DNA of 39,148 nt from JBEKTY01 sp049515555 (GCA_049515555.1 JBEKTY010000067.1:1-39148); one strand, 5' to 3'. Positions 7,324 to 15,831 are shown, numbered from the stretch's first letter. Notes: a model not told the origin generated them from the letters alone. Numbers and translations are program-made.

Positions 7324-8903
7324 GGCAATTTACGACTTGCGCATGGGGCGCCGCAGCCGCCGGGTTTCAAAGCCCGGGCCGACGGCGCGACGGCAAGGCC
7401 TCCCTTGGATGTGCAACGCAATTCCGCGGGCATGGCCAGCCCCACGGCGTAAACGGCGTCGATCGTCTCGTCGAGCGGGATGAAGTTCGTGTACCCGCCG
7501 AGCCCAAGGTCGGCATTGACAAAGGCGCCGGCGGCGGCGGCCGCGTTGCGGGTGTGACAGGGAATCTCGACCATGCCCTGCACAAGGTCGCAGACGCTGC
7601 CCATGGTGTTCTGAAAACTGATCGCGGCCGCATCGCAGGCCTGGCGGGCCGTGCCGCCGACGGCGTCCACGACCGCGGCGGCGGCCATGGCGCCGGAGGC
7701 CCCGATCTCCACCTGGCAACCCGCCACCTCCGCGGCAAAGGTTCCGCGGATCGCCAAGATCGTGCCGACGGCGCCGGCCGCCAGCAGGGCCAGCCCGATT
7801 TGCTCGCGGGTCAACGAGCGCTCCTCGGCCAGCGTCACGAGCACGGCCGGAATAACGCCCGCGGAGCCGCCGGTGGGCGCGGCGCACACCACGCCCATCG
7901 CGGCATTCACGTGCATCACGGCCAGGGCCCGTGCCGCCGCCCGCGTGTGCGGGCTCCGCGCGGAAAGGCGCGATTCCGCCTCCGCCTGGAAAATGGCCCC
8001 GGCACAGGCGGGCAGCAGTTGCAGGCCGGTGAAGTTCGGGTCCAGCCCGCTCTGGACCGATCGCGCCATGATGTCGTAGCGCCGCAGCATTTCCGCCATA
8101 ACGTCTGCCGGGCTGATGCCCAGCAACTGTGCCTCGTAGGCCAGCGCCAGTCGGCCCAGCGAAAGGCCCAGTCGTTCGGCGCGCTGCACCATCTCGGCCG
8201 CACTTGAGAACTGGGGCTGGCCCGCTTGCACGAAGTAAACCGGCGTGGATTCCCACACCCGGGCGCTCGGGTCCCTGGCACGCAGCTCGCCGCGGAAGGT
8301 CGCCGGCAACGCGGCCTTGCGTCGGGCCGTCAGTCGCACCCGGCCATTCTCGCCAGAGTCGATTGTGCTTTCCAAGACCTGGCCATCGCCTGCGAGCAGC
8401 CCGCCGGCGGCGCCGGCTGTATCGGCAGAGACTTCCAGCAGCGTCTCGTAAGCCGCACCGTTGAACCGCACCGGGCGGCCGTTCAGGCTGGTAATCTGCA
8501 CTTCCCCGCCGCCGATGGAGCGTGCCGCCAGACGCAATGTAGAACCGTCGGCCGCAGTGAGAGCCATTTCCACCGTGTTCGGATGGTCCGGCTGGGCAAG
8601 CTTCCGGACCTCGAAGCTGATTTCCATCCCGGCCTGCGGCGCGTCGCCCAGCGCAGTAAAAAACGATTCGTCGGTCAACGGCTTGCCCAGCAGTCCCATG
8701 GCAAAGCCGCGGTCGGCCCCCTGCGCGGCGTAGGTGACGGAGTAAGAGCCGGCCGGGTCGAAGGCCAACGCCGCCCGGCGCGGCGCGCCTCCCAGAATCG
8801 AACGGGCCATGCAGGCGATGTGAAACGCGCCCGCCGTGTGCGAGCTGGACGGCCCGCGCATCACCGGACCGAGCACATGATTGAGGATACTGACGGCCCT
8901 CAT
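7320..8903 (-). CDS. L-serine dehydratase (L-serine ammonia-lyase), iron-sulfur type, fused beta and alpha domains
   Basis: This cytoplasmic enzyme converts L-serine to pyruvate and ammonia. It is a 527-residue single-chain (beta-alpha fused) form. The beta domain begins with GPSSSHTAG near residue 17. The alpha domain carries CAAPTGGSAGVIPAVL and the paired-cysteine segment CDLVQGMVEIPC followed by RNAA. These three cysteines match the expected 4Fe-4S ligands, and the SKGGLAVAPSA segment near the C-terminus is also typical. The tail (about 17 residues past it, with two more Cys) is slightly extended. The gene is first of a two-gene unit with the mu-crystallin-family gene. Its start lies 8 bases after an AAGGG-like site. 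Confidence 0.92.
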   Translation of the reverse strand: MRAVSILNHVLGPVMRGPSSSHTAGAFHIACMARSILGGAPRRAALAFDPAGSYSVTYAAQGADRGFAMGLLGKPLTDESFFTALGDAPQAGMEISFEVRKLAQPDHPNTVEMALTAADGSTLRLAARSIGGGEVQITSLNGRPVRFNGAAYETLLEVSADTAGAAGGLLAGDGQVLESTIDSGENGRVRLTARRKAALPATFRGELRARDPSARVWESTPVYFVQAGQPQFSSAAEMVQRAERLGLSLGRLALAYEAQLLGISPADVMAEMLRRYDIMARSVQSGLDPNFTGLQLLPACAGAIFQAEAESRLSARSPHTRAAARALAVMHVNAAMGVVCAAPTGGSAGVIPAVLVTLAEERSLTREQIGLALLAAGAVGTILAIRGTFAAEVAGCQVEIGASGAMAAAAVVDAVGGTARQACDAAAISFQNTMGSVCDLVQGMVEIPCHTRNAAAAAGAFVNADLGLGGYTNFIPLDETIDAVYAVGLAMPAELRCTSKGGLAVAPSARALKPGGCGAPCASRKLP

Positions 8904-8966
8904 GGTTTGTAACCCTTGGGCTCATCCTCTTGCCGTAGGCGACGAATGCACATGTTACCCATTCTA

Positions 8967-9140
8967 TCATATTGGGCAACTGGCTTCGTTCGATAGCGGA
9001 AGCTTTAGGCCGTTGTGCAGGAAATCGTCGAAGTGTTCCCCGAAGCGCCCGTCGCTGCAATAGAGTGCGGCGGCGCGAATGCGGCGCTCATCGAATCGCA
9101 CCGCACTTTCGTAAACTGTAGTGTCATCTCGGGGATTCAC
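8967..9140 (-). pseudogene. N-terminal remnant of a conserved carbonic-anhydrase-fold-like hypothetical protein
   Basis: A GTG-started frame of 57 codons contains IRAAALYCSDGRFGEHFDDF and then LHNGLKLP. I recall this as the beginning of a conserved bacterial protein of roughly 200 residues with a beta-carbonic-anhydrase-like CSDGR motif. After LKLP the frame continues only nine residues (LSNEASCPI) and stops, so the rest is gone. The fragment sits between a family-1 repeat and the serine dehydratase promoter. It is best read as a truncated leftover. Confidence 0.55.
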
Positions 9141-9163
9141 GTTCCGATTATACCTCTGCGGAG

Positions 9164-9297
9164 GGTGGCACGTCCCTGAGCGCAGCGAAGGGCGTGCTTT
9201 CCAGGCCCGCCACGCCCTTCGTTCCTCAGGGCGTGCCACCCAAATTGATCAACTTGTTCTTCGTTCCTCAGGGCGTGCCACCCAAACTGATCAACTT
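9164..9297. repeat. Family-1 palindromic element with a tandem-duplicated right arm
   Basis: The core hairpin spans 9164-9240. Its right arm plus flank (9217-9255) is repeated at 9259-9297 with a 42-base period and a single base difference (AAATTG versus AAACTG). The element lies just downstream of the flotillin stop, where the hairpin could serve as a transcription barrier. Confidence 0.8.
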
Positions 9298-9314
9298 ATT
9301 CTGTCGCTTACGGC

Positions 9315-10949
9315 TTAGCCCCGATCTTTTGGCGGCACGTCGCCCACGGGCTGGCCGTCGGTCGTCGGTTTGTGCCGGACGCCCGCCAACGTGGCGAGCG
9401 TTTCGGGGATTTCCACGCCGCCGATGTCGCGCATGACCTGCATCATGGGCGGCAGGGTGCGGGACATATTGTGCAGCCAGTTGGCCGTGGCGCTTTGCCC
9501 GGCGGCCGGGTTGCTCTCCCAGACCACGACCTTGTCGAACTTGATGTTCGAGATGGCCTTGGCCGAGGCTTCCACGAGGTGGTCGAAGTGCTCGAGCATG
9601 AGCAATTGGAAGGCCTGCTGGGCGCCGCCGCAGGCCTCGATGATCTGCTGCAGACCTTGGCCTTTCTTGGACAGGATTTCGAACTGGCCGCGGGCTTCGG
9701 CTTCGAGCTTGGCGAAGATGGCGGCGGCCTCGCCTTCGGCCTCGATCCGCCGCTTGGCGGCCTCGGCGGCGGCCTCGACCTCGATCTTGGCCTTGTCGGC
9801 CTTGGCCGGGGCCTCCAAGGCCGCGCGGCGCTCGGCCTCGATCCGCTGGGCCTCGGCCAGGGCCGCCTTGGCGCGGGCGAAGTGCTCGGCCTCCAACACG
9901 GCGGCCTCGGCCTGCACCTTGCGGGTTTCGCCCGTCTGGTAGGCTTCGGCCTTCTTGACCTGCAAGCCGGCCTGCGAGGCGGCCACGTCGGCCTTGGCCA
10001 GGTTCTCCCCTTCCACCGCCCGGGCCTCGGCATCGGCCAGCTTGACGCGCATCTCGCGCTCGGCGTCCTTCACCTGGGCCTGCTTCTGGAAGGCGGCCGA
10101 CTGCTCGCCCACCTGCTGCTCCTTATCGAGCTCGGCCACGCGGACGGCTTGCTCGCGGGTGGCCTCGCGCGTGCCGATCTCGCGGACCTTGTGGGCGTTG
10201 GCCACCTGCACCGCCTTCTCGCGCTCGGCGTCGGCCACGCGGACCTCGCCCATCTTCTCGTTGTCCGCCACGTCGCCGCGGGCCTTCTGGATCGCCTGCG
10301 AAGCCGCCTTCTGGCCGATGGCCTCGATATAGCCCGATTCATCGGTTATGTCGGTGATGTTCACGTTGATCAGCACCAGCCCGATCTTGCGGAGCTCGCC
10401 CTCCAGCGAGTTCTGGATGGCTTCCAGGAACTTCTCGCGGTCACGGTTGATGTCTTCGATCTGCATCGAGGCGATCACCTGCCGCAACTGCCCGAAAATG
10501 ATGTCTTCCGAGCGCTTGGCGATTTCCGAGCGGGGCATCCCCAGCAGGCGGATGGCCGCGTTCTGCATCAACTCCGGCGTGGTGCCGACCGCCACCGTGA
10601 ACACGCTGGGGACGTTGACGCGGATGTTCTCCATGGATAGCGCGCCGCGGAGCGGGATCTCGATCTGCATCGGCTCGAGGTTCAGCCAGGCGAAGTCCTG
10701 GATCAGCGGAACGATGAACTTCGCCCCGCCGTGGATGCAGGTGGCCGCCTCGTGCCCGCGCCCCGACTTCCCGTAAATCACCAGCACCCGGTTGCTGGGG
10801 CAGCGCTTGTAGCGTTTGGCCAGGAGCATCACCAACGAGAAGGCGACGAAGGTCGCCAGCACGAAGATCGCCCCCAGCCAAACCTCCAAGGGCGCGCTAT
10901 CGGCGAAGCAGGGCGTAATGCGAAACCAGATGCCGGGCGAGCTGAACAT
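9315..10949 (-). CDS. Flotillin-like SPFH-domain membrane protein
   Basis: This 544-residue membrane-anchored scaffold organises membrane microdomains. The ATG follows AAAGGAG with a five-base spacer. One membrane segment (about residues 20-43) is followed by an SPFH/band-7 domain (about 50-220, with RVLVIYGKSG and SVFTVAVGTTPELM). A long Ala/Glu-rich coiled coil (about 225-470) follows. The flotillin C-terminal segment includes RIEAEGEAAAIFAKLEAEAR and ISNIKFDKVVVWES. The length is usual for bacterial YuaG/FloT-type proteins. It lies 43 bases downstream of an NfeD-like gene, the classical bacterial pairing. Confidence 0.92.
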   Translation of the reverse strand: MFSSPGIWFRITPCFADSAPLEVWLGAIFVLATFVAFSLVMLLAKRYKRCPSNRVLVIYGKSGRGHEAATCIHGGAKFIVPLIQDFAWLNLEPMQIEIPLRGALSMENIRVNVPSVFTVAVGTTPELMQNAAIRLLGMPRSEIAKRSEDIIFGQLRQVIASMQIEDINRDREKFLEAIQNSLEGELRKIGLVLINVNITDITDESGYIEAIGQKAASQAIQKARGDVADNEKMGEVRVADAEREKAVQVANAHKVREIGTREATREQAVRVAELDKEQQVGEQSAAFQKQAQVKDAEREMRVKLADAEARAVEGENLAKADVAASQAGLQVKKAEAYQTGETRKVQAEAAVLEAEHFARAKAALAEAQRIEAERRAALEAPAKADKAKIEVEAAAEAAKRRIEAEGEAAAIFAKLEAEARGQFEILSKKGQGLQQIIEACGGAQQAFQLLMLEHFDHLVEASAKAISNIKFDKVVVWESNPAAGQSATANWLHNMSRTLPPMMQVMRDIGGVEIPETLATLAGVRHKPTTDGQPVGDVPPKDRG

Positions 10950-10992
10950 GGCCGCTCCTTTGTTATTCAAAGGTCTGTCAAAGGGAGAACTG

Positions 10993-11733
10993 TCAAACGC
11001 CCTCTCCCGTTGGAAGAGGAATGTTGTTCTTCGCCACGGCTTGGACCTGCACGGTATCGGAGCCGAGGACTTTGGTGACCACGACCGTGGCCCCGCTGGG
11101 GATCGCATCGCCGGAGGTAGTCGCCAGGTACTCCATGGTGCGGTTCTGGAGGTTGATCTGGATTTTGCCGGCGCCCTTGTGCTGGGCGGGAATGCGGAGG
11201 TAGACGGTGGCCTGCCGGCCCACGGCGCGATCGATCCGTACGGTGCCGTCCGCCCGCAGCGAGCGCATGCCGCGGAGCATGGCGTAAACAGCGTACATGG
11301 CGCCCAGGCCGGCCGCGGCCGCGATCGAGAGCGTGGTCAGGGGCGGGCACTCGGCGGCCTGGGCGGCCAGGCCCGCCAGGCCGAAGAAGGCCAGCGCCGC
11401 GACGACCGTGCGCAGCGAGAGCACCTGGAACAACCACGTCGAGCCGTGAGCCGCCCGGCTGGCGGCCGAGTGCTGGAACTGGGCCTGGGCTTCGGCGTGC
11501 CCGGCGGCGGCCGAGCCATCGTGAGCCACGTCACCGTGCACCTCGCCCGGCGTGAAATCGTGGTCCCCCTCGCCGGCGCCGAAATCGTGGTCCGCCCCGC
11601 CCAGGTCGTGCCCGAAGTCGTGGGGCGTGTCAACACCCATGGCGTCGCCGCCCAGGCCGACCAGGGCCAAGAGGAACTGCAGGACCAGGACCGTAGCCCC
11701 CACTGCGGCACAGACCACAAAGACGGCGGTCAT
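10993..11733 (-). CDS. NfeD-like membrane protein with OB fold, partner of flotillin
   Basis: This 246-residue protein starts after AGGAGG with a five-base gap. A first membrane segment (about residues 3-28) is followed by a His/Asp-rich linker (about 35-89, repeating HDFG, DHDF and HD). One or two further membrane segments (about 100-155) and a C-terminal OB-fold-like beta domain (about 160-235, VGRQATVYLRIPAQ through VTKVLGSDTVQVQAV) complete it. NfeD-type proteins act with flotillins in membrane domain assembly. The His/Asp-rich linker might bind metal, or might only be a hydrophilic spacer. It is the first gene of the minus-strand pair and its promoter region is shared with the divergent beta-helix gene. 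Confidence 0.83.
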   Translation of the reverse strand: MTAVFVVCAAVGATVLVLQFLLALVGLGGDAMGVDTPHDFGHDLGGADHDFGAGEGDHDFTPGEVHGDVAHDGSAAAGHAEAQAQFQHSAASRAAHGSTWLFQVLSLRTVVAALAFFGLAGLAAQAAECPPLTTLSIAAAAGLGAMYAVYAMLRGMRSLRADGTVRIDRAVGRQATVYLRIPAQHKGAGKIQINLQNRTMEYLATTSGDAIPSGATVVVTKVLGSDTVQVQAVAKNNIPLPTGEGV

Positions 11734-11974
11734 CGCTACCTCCTCGCTGAGGAGCTTCGGAACGTACAGGTATTCGCCCGCCGATAAGGAGTATTGGGCG
11801 ATCGACCCGCGGTCAGCGGCCGAAAAGGAATCCGCCTTCTCCGAATCTCAGGGTCCCTTTATTATCATCGAAGGGCCGCCCATTGCAACTACACCCGACA
11901 ATAGAATACACTGAGCCACAAGCGGCGTACATGGCCACAGTTGCCGGTCGTCTTTCCAGGAGAGGAATCGCGTG

Positions 11975-13405
11975 ATGCGGACACTCAGGCGGGCTTGCCG
12001 GATAGCCACGACGTGCCGGATCGTGCTGGCGATTGGGGCCGGGCTGTCCGGGGCCCTTGCGGCCGGCGCCGGGACGACTGCCCACAGCGAGCCGCCCGCC
12101 CCCCGCCGCGTGTGCATCGGCCACGGCTCGGGATACTTGCGCTACGCCGACGCACAGGCCACGCTCAAGCTGCAACCAGGCGACACGCTCTACGTCAATC
12201 CCGGCGCCTACAGCGGCCTTTCGCTGGGGAACCTGTCGGGCACCGCCGCGTGCCCCATTACCGTCAAGTGCGACCCGCAGGCCGTCTTCACCACCGTCGT
12301 CCCGCAGGTCAACGAGTTCCCCAACGTCGCCCACGTGCGATTCGAGAACTTCCGCTTCGAGACGTACAAGAGCACCTGCATGAAGATCACCGGCCACAGC
12401 CACGATCTGCTGTTCAGGAACTTCAACGTCAAGGACGCCTCGGGCTACAGTTTCCACGTGTACGACCCGGCCAAGGTCTTCGACGGCAGCCGGGAAAGCA
12501 CCTTCTACAACTTCAAGTGGGAGAACGTCGTGGTAGACGGCAAGACCGACGGCGCCGCCATAAGCAACTCGAACTACAGCCTGTCGAACATGATCTCCGT
12601 GGTGCTGGATTTCGAGGTCTGCCGATGCACCTTCCGGCACTTCGACAATCGCGTCCAGGCCTTCCCGGTCATCGACTTGCTGCGCTGTTTCAACCTGCAC
12701 GTGCACGAGTGCAATTTCAGCGACATGGGCATGGCCGACTCCCCGATCGGTCACAATGTGTGCATCGCACTGGCCGGCTATGTGCGGGCATACGGCAACC
12801 GCTTCACCCGGCAGTGGGCCAACGACGTGCGCGTGTGGCCCATGAAGCTCAACGCCCTGGGCTACAACGGGCCACAGGCCGTCAACCGCTTCTACAACAA
12901 CATCAGTTGGGAAAAGCGGAAGTACCCCATGTACGAGCACAACCACGTCCAGCAGGCCGATATCGACAAGTCTGCGGGCTACCTTTCCCGCACGGCTTCC
13001 GAGATCTGCTTCAACACGCTATACAGGTCGCGGAAGGCGGCCAGCAGCAAAGACCCCTACTGCGCCACCTTGGTCGATGTCTACGGGCCGGACGTCACGA
13101 TCAAGCATAACCTGATCATCGAACCGGAAGCCGACGTGCCGCTGGACCCGAAGCACAACTACGTCTACCACCTGGGCGCAGGCCCGCAAACGGGCCTGAC
13201 CGTGGCCAACAACCTCGTCTTCCGGACCTGGGACGAGGCCGGCCTGGTGGATACCAAGACATTCATGCCGTCAAAGACCAGCCCGGTGCTAGACGCGGCC
13301 ACCGGGCGGATCGACTACATCACCCGCGACTTCTACAACCACGAGCGGTACGTGGGGACCGCGGCCGACGTGGGCGCCGTCGAGCGGCAGAACACCGCGG
13401 AATAG
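11975..13405 (+). CDS. Secreted right-handed parallel beta-helix protein
   Basis: This exported protein of 476 residues has an N-terminal signal segment (MRTLRRACRIATTCRIVLAI, then Ala/Gly-rich to about residue 35). Repeated beta-helix strands begin near PGDTLYVNPGAYSGL and continue through many short V-x-F-x-N-F/N-x-I-x-N turns such as VRFENFRFET and RFYNNISWEK. It ends with TAADVGAVE, close to the D-x-GA-x-E ending common in secreted beta-helix and polysaccharide-binding or lyase proteins. No catalytic residues can be assigned. AGGAGAGGA precedes the start; a GTG three bases earlier is an alternative. The next gene follows after 46 bases and is probably co-transcribed. Confidence 0.78.
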   Translation: MRTLRRACRIATTCRIVLAIGAGLSGALAAGAGTTAHSEPPAPRRVCIGHGSGYLRYADAQATLKLQPGDTLYVNPGAYSGLSLGNLSGTAACPITVKCDPQAVFTTVVPQVNEFPNVAHVRFENFRFETYKSTCMKITGHSHDLLFRNFNVKDASGYSFHVYDPAKVFDGSRESTFYNFKWENVVVDGKTDGAAISNSNYSLSNMISVVLDFEVCRCTFRHFDNRVQAFPVIDLLRCFNLHVHECNFSDMGMADSPIGHNVCIALAGYVRAYGNRFTRQWANDVRVWPMKLNALGYNGPQAVNRFYNNISWEKRKYPMYEHNHVQQADIDKSAGYLSRTASEICFNTLYRSRKAASSKDPYCATLVDVYGPDVTIKHNLIIEPEADVPLDPKHNYVYHLGAGPQTGLTVANNLVFRTWDEAGLVDTKTFMPSKTSPVLDAATGRIDYITRDFYNHERYVGTAADVGAVERQNTAE

Positions 13406-13451
13406 GCGGCGGTCACGGCGTTAATAGGCAAACCATGAAGGAGACCGAGGG

Positions 13452-14627
13452 ATGAGACTTGTCTTCAGTTGCTCTCTGGCGATGACGGCCGTGATGGTCT
13501 TGGCCTTTACGGGCCGCACGGCCGGCAGCGAGATCACCGTCAAGGGCATGGTGCTCAACAACGTCCACACGGGGCAGACGGGCAAGAGTGTCTTTGTCTA
13601 CGCCCTGGACGGCACGCCCGAGATCAAGGCCGAAGTGGAACGCATCATGGCCCACTACTATCCGGACAAGGGGCTGGACGGCGACGCGGCCCGCACGCTT
13701 CAGGATCAATTCACCGCCCGGCTGAAATACTTCATCACCGGGCCGCACGTCGACGAGCTGCACGCGAAAGCCACCTACGGCGCGCGGCAGTGCACGGCCC
13801 TAACGGGGACGGTTGAAGAGAAAGACGGCCAGCGGTGGCTGGCGGTGAGCAAGTATGCCGATACCACGCTGCAATATCCGGCCAAGATGTTGACGCCTGA
13901 CAAGCCCCTGGTGATGCCCGATAAGCCGCCGTTGGTCGTCAAGATCGACCACAAGCTGTCGCTGCGGTGCATCTGGGCGCCGCCCGGCAAGTTCTTCATG
14001 GGCGAGCCTTACTACCAGTGCCCGCACTGGCAGGAGGCCCCGCCGCACATGGTGACGCTCACCCGGGGCTTCTACATGGCCGAGCATCCGATTACCCAGG
14101 AGATGTACGAGGCGGTGGTGGGCCGCAATCCCAGCCGAAAGACAGCGGCCCTTGCGCCCGTCAATGTTTCCTGTGCCGACATGTACGCCTTCTGCCGGCG
14201 CTTGTCGCAAACCGCCGGGCGGCCGGTGCGGGTGCCCACGGCCGCCGAATGGGAATACGCGGCCCGCGTGGGCACGTCCAACCCGCCGCTCCTGCAAAGA
14301 TACCAGGATCAGCAGGGCGCTTCCGGGGAGCCGATGCTGGTCAAGGCCAAACCACCCAATGCCTGGGGCTTCTACGATATGCTGACGGGCGGGTGGGAGC
14401 GCGTCAGCGACAGCTCCGCGCAACTCGATCGCCAGGACACGGTGGATCCACGGCACATCCCGCCGGAAGACCAGGCCCAGGCCGATCAGGGCCGCAAACA
14501 CGGGCACATCGCCAAGGGCAACTCGCAATATGCGCCCAGCGAAATCGAGTACATCACCAGCGATCCCGGCCCCGAGACGACATACCCCGGTGTTATCCGC
14601 TTCCGCGTGGTGCTCGAAGAGCCATAG
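13452..14627 (+). CDS. Secreted FGE/sulfatase-modifying-factor-like protein with degenerate catalytic end
   Basis: This exported 391-residue protein has a signal peptide (about 1-25), an unassigned alpha/beta-type domain (about 27-150) and a formylglycine-generating-enzyme-like domain (about 165-391). FGE-fold marks are CIWAPPGKFFMGE, APPHMVTLTRGFYMAEHPIT, NVSCADMYAFCRRLS and VPTAAEWEYAAR. The usual G-N-x-W-E-W-C segment reads GGWERVSDS, and the R-G-G-S-W/catalytic-Cys region is missing. Oxidation of sulfatase cysteines is therefore unlikely, and a binding or structural role is more plausible. AAGGAG lies upstream of the ATG. A short palindromic hairpin begins eight bases after the stop. Confidence 0.75.
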   Translation: MRLVFSCSLAMTAVMVLAFTGRTAGSEITVKGMVLNNVHTGQTGKSVFVYALDGTPEIKAEVERIMAHYYPDKGLDGDAARTLQDQFTARLKYFITGPHVDELHAKATYGARQCTALTGTVEEKDGQRWLAVSKYADTTLQYPAKMLTPDKPLVMPDKPPLVVKIDHKLSLRCIWAPPGKFFMGEPYYQCPHWQEAPPHMVTLTRGFYMAEHPITQEMYEAVVGRNPSRKTAALAPVNVSCADMYAFCRRLSQTAGRPVRVPTAAEWEYAARVGTSNPPLLQRYQDQQGASGEPMLVKAKPPNAWGFYDMLTGGWERVSDSSAQLDRQDTVDPRHIPPEDQAQADQGRKHGHIAKGNSQYAPSEIEYITSDPGPETTYPGVIRFRVVLEEP

Positions 14628-14634
14628 GAAAAGT

Positions 14635-14659
14635 AGCAGGCACACTCCGTGTGCCTGCT
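14635..14659. terminator. Palindromic hairpin after the FGE-like gene, possible terminator
   Basis: AGCAGGCACAC and GTGTGCCTGCT are perfect 11-bp arms around TCC. Eight bases separate it from the stop codon. The same arm sequence recurs in the larger inverted repeat at 18198-18280, so it belongs to a repeat family. There is no strong T-tract, so termination is uncertain. Confidence 0.45.
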
Positions 14660-14667
14660 TACAATAA

Positions 14668-14797
14668 CTTGAGCAAGTTCCAGCGAGGGTGGCACGTCCC
14701 TGAGCGCAGCGAAGGGCGTGCTTCTTCGCACCGCGGCACGCCCTTCGTCCCTCAGGGCGTGCCACCCTAATTGGTCAACTTATTTCCTCGCGGTTCC
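14668..14797. repeat. Family-1 palindromic element
   Basis: The left flank CTTGAGCAAGTTCCAGCG is identical to that of the copy at 3716-3733. The core hairpin spans 14688-14766. The right end (TTGGTCAACTTATTTCC, then CGCGGTTCC at 14789-14797) retains half of the terminal repeat. The left terminal repeat is replaced by other sequence. It separates convergent genes. Confidence 0.8.
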
Positions 14798-14859
14798 AAA
14801 GCAGCCCGCACGCCCCGTGTGCGGACATGCGGCACACGGCCGGCGGCCGCTGCAAGGGC

Positions 14860-15810
14860 TCAGTCTTTGGCTTCTGCCTGATCGAGATTATGCTTGTCGA
14901 TGACGACCGGCGTGAGGTACACCTCTTTGGATGGCGGCGTCTTCCCGTCGCGAAGCTTGGCCACGAGGAACCCCAGGGCCTTGCGGGCTTGCTGCCCGGG
15001 AAACTGCTCGATGGAAGCCGTCAGCCGGCCTTGCTTGATGCACGCGGCCGCGTCGGGAATGACGTCGTAGCCCACGCTAACGACTCGCCCGGGCGGCATG
15101 CCATGGGCCGCCATGGCTTCCAGGGCGCCCAGCACCATCTCGTCGTTGGCGGCATACAGCGCCTGGAAATCGCCGTGCACCTGGAGCAGGTTCTCCATCA
15201 CCGACTGACCCTTGGCCCGATAGAATTCGGCGCTCTGGCTGGCCAGGAGCCGGAGCGGGGAGGCGGCCAGCACCTCCTCGAAGCCGCGCTTGCGATCAAT
15301 CGCCGGCGAGGCCCCGGGCGTCCCCTCCAGCTCGATCACCGCGCCCTTGCCGCCGAGTTTCTGGAGGATATATCGGGCCGCGATCCGGCCGCCTTCGACA
15401 TTGTCGCCCCCCACGTGAACCAGCACGTCGCCGCCTTCCACTTTGCGATCGACGGTGGCCAGGGGGATGCCGGCGCGGTTGAGGGCCTCCACCGCGGGCA
15501 CCAAGGCCGCGGACCCGATCGGCGCCATCACGACGCCGTCCACCCCCTGGGCAATGAAGTCCTCAACGATCGCCATCTGCTTGGCTGCGACGTCTTCAGC
15601 ATCGGCGGCGATCAGCCTCACGCCAAGCTTCGCCGCCTCGTCCGCAACGTGCTTCTTAATGCAGATGAAGAAGGGGTGCGAGAGCGAGGGGACCGTCAGA
15701 CCGATGACGATCTGCCGTTTCTCGGTCGGACTCCGCCGACAGCCGGCAAGCCCAAAGCCAACGGCCAGCGCCAGAGCTGCCAAGCCCAGAAGCATCGCAC
15801 GTCTTTTCAT
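14860..15810 (-). CDS. Periplasmic sugar-binding lipoprotein, RbsB-like (type 1 periplasmic binding fold)
   Basis: This 316-residue substrate-binding protein belongs to the ribose/galactose group. A lipoprotein signal is visible (MKRRAMLLGLAALALAVGFG, then LAGC with lipid attachment at Cys24). The mature domain starts QIVIGLTVPSLSHPFF and shows the expected alternating lobes: GVDGVVMAPIGS, then VHVGGDNVEGGRIAA, later ALYAANDEMVLGALEAM and VVSVGYD. It would normally deliver a sugar to an ABC permease, but no permease or ATPase gene is in the window. It may therefore work with a distant transporter or as a sensor. An AGAAGG-like site lies 8 bases before the ATG, and a family-2 palindromic repeat lies in its leader. 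Confidence 0.87.
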   Translation of the reverse strand: MKRRAMLLGLAALALAVGFGLAGCRRSPTEKRQIVIGLTVPSLSHPFFICIKKHVADEAAKLGVRLIAADAEDVAAKQMAIVEDFIAQGVDGVVMAPIGSAALVPAVEALNRAGIPLATVDRKVEGGDVLVHVGGDNVEGGRIAARYILQKLGGKGAVIELEGTPGASPAIDRKRGFEEVLAASPLRLLASQSAEFYRAKGQSVMENLLQVHGDFQALYAANDEMVLGALEAMAAHGMPPGRVVSVGYDVIPDAAACIKQGRLTASIEQFPGQQARKALGFLVAKLRDGKTPPSKEVYLTPVVIDKHNLDQAEAKD

Positions 15811-15831
15811 GGCATCTACCTTCTTACCGGA

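Noticed and set aside
9121..9318. Short frames with WHVPERSEGR or PSLRSGTCHP peptides, also at 14486-14770 and 28609-28892
   Set aside because: These are translations of the family-1 palindromic element on either strand, not genes.
9372..10640. 422-codon Leu/Gly/His-rich open frame on the plus strand
   Set aside because: It is the complement of the Ala/Glu-rich coiled coil of the flotillin gene; the composition is a mirror of that repeat.
13452..14627. Active formylglycine-generating enzyme
   Set aside because: The G-N-x-W-E-W-C and C-terminal catalytic Cys regions are not present, and no sulfatase gene is in the window.
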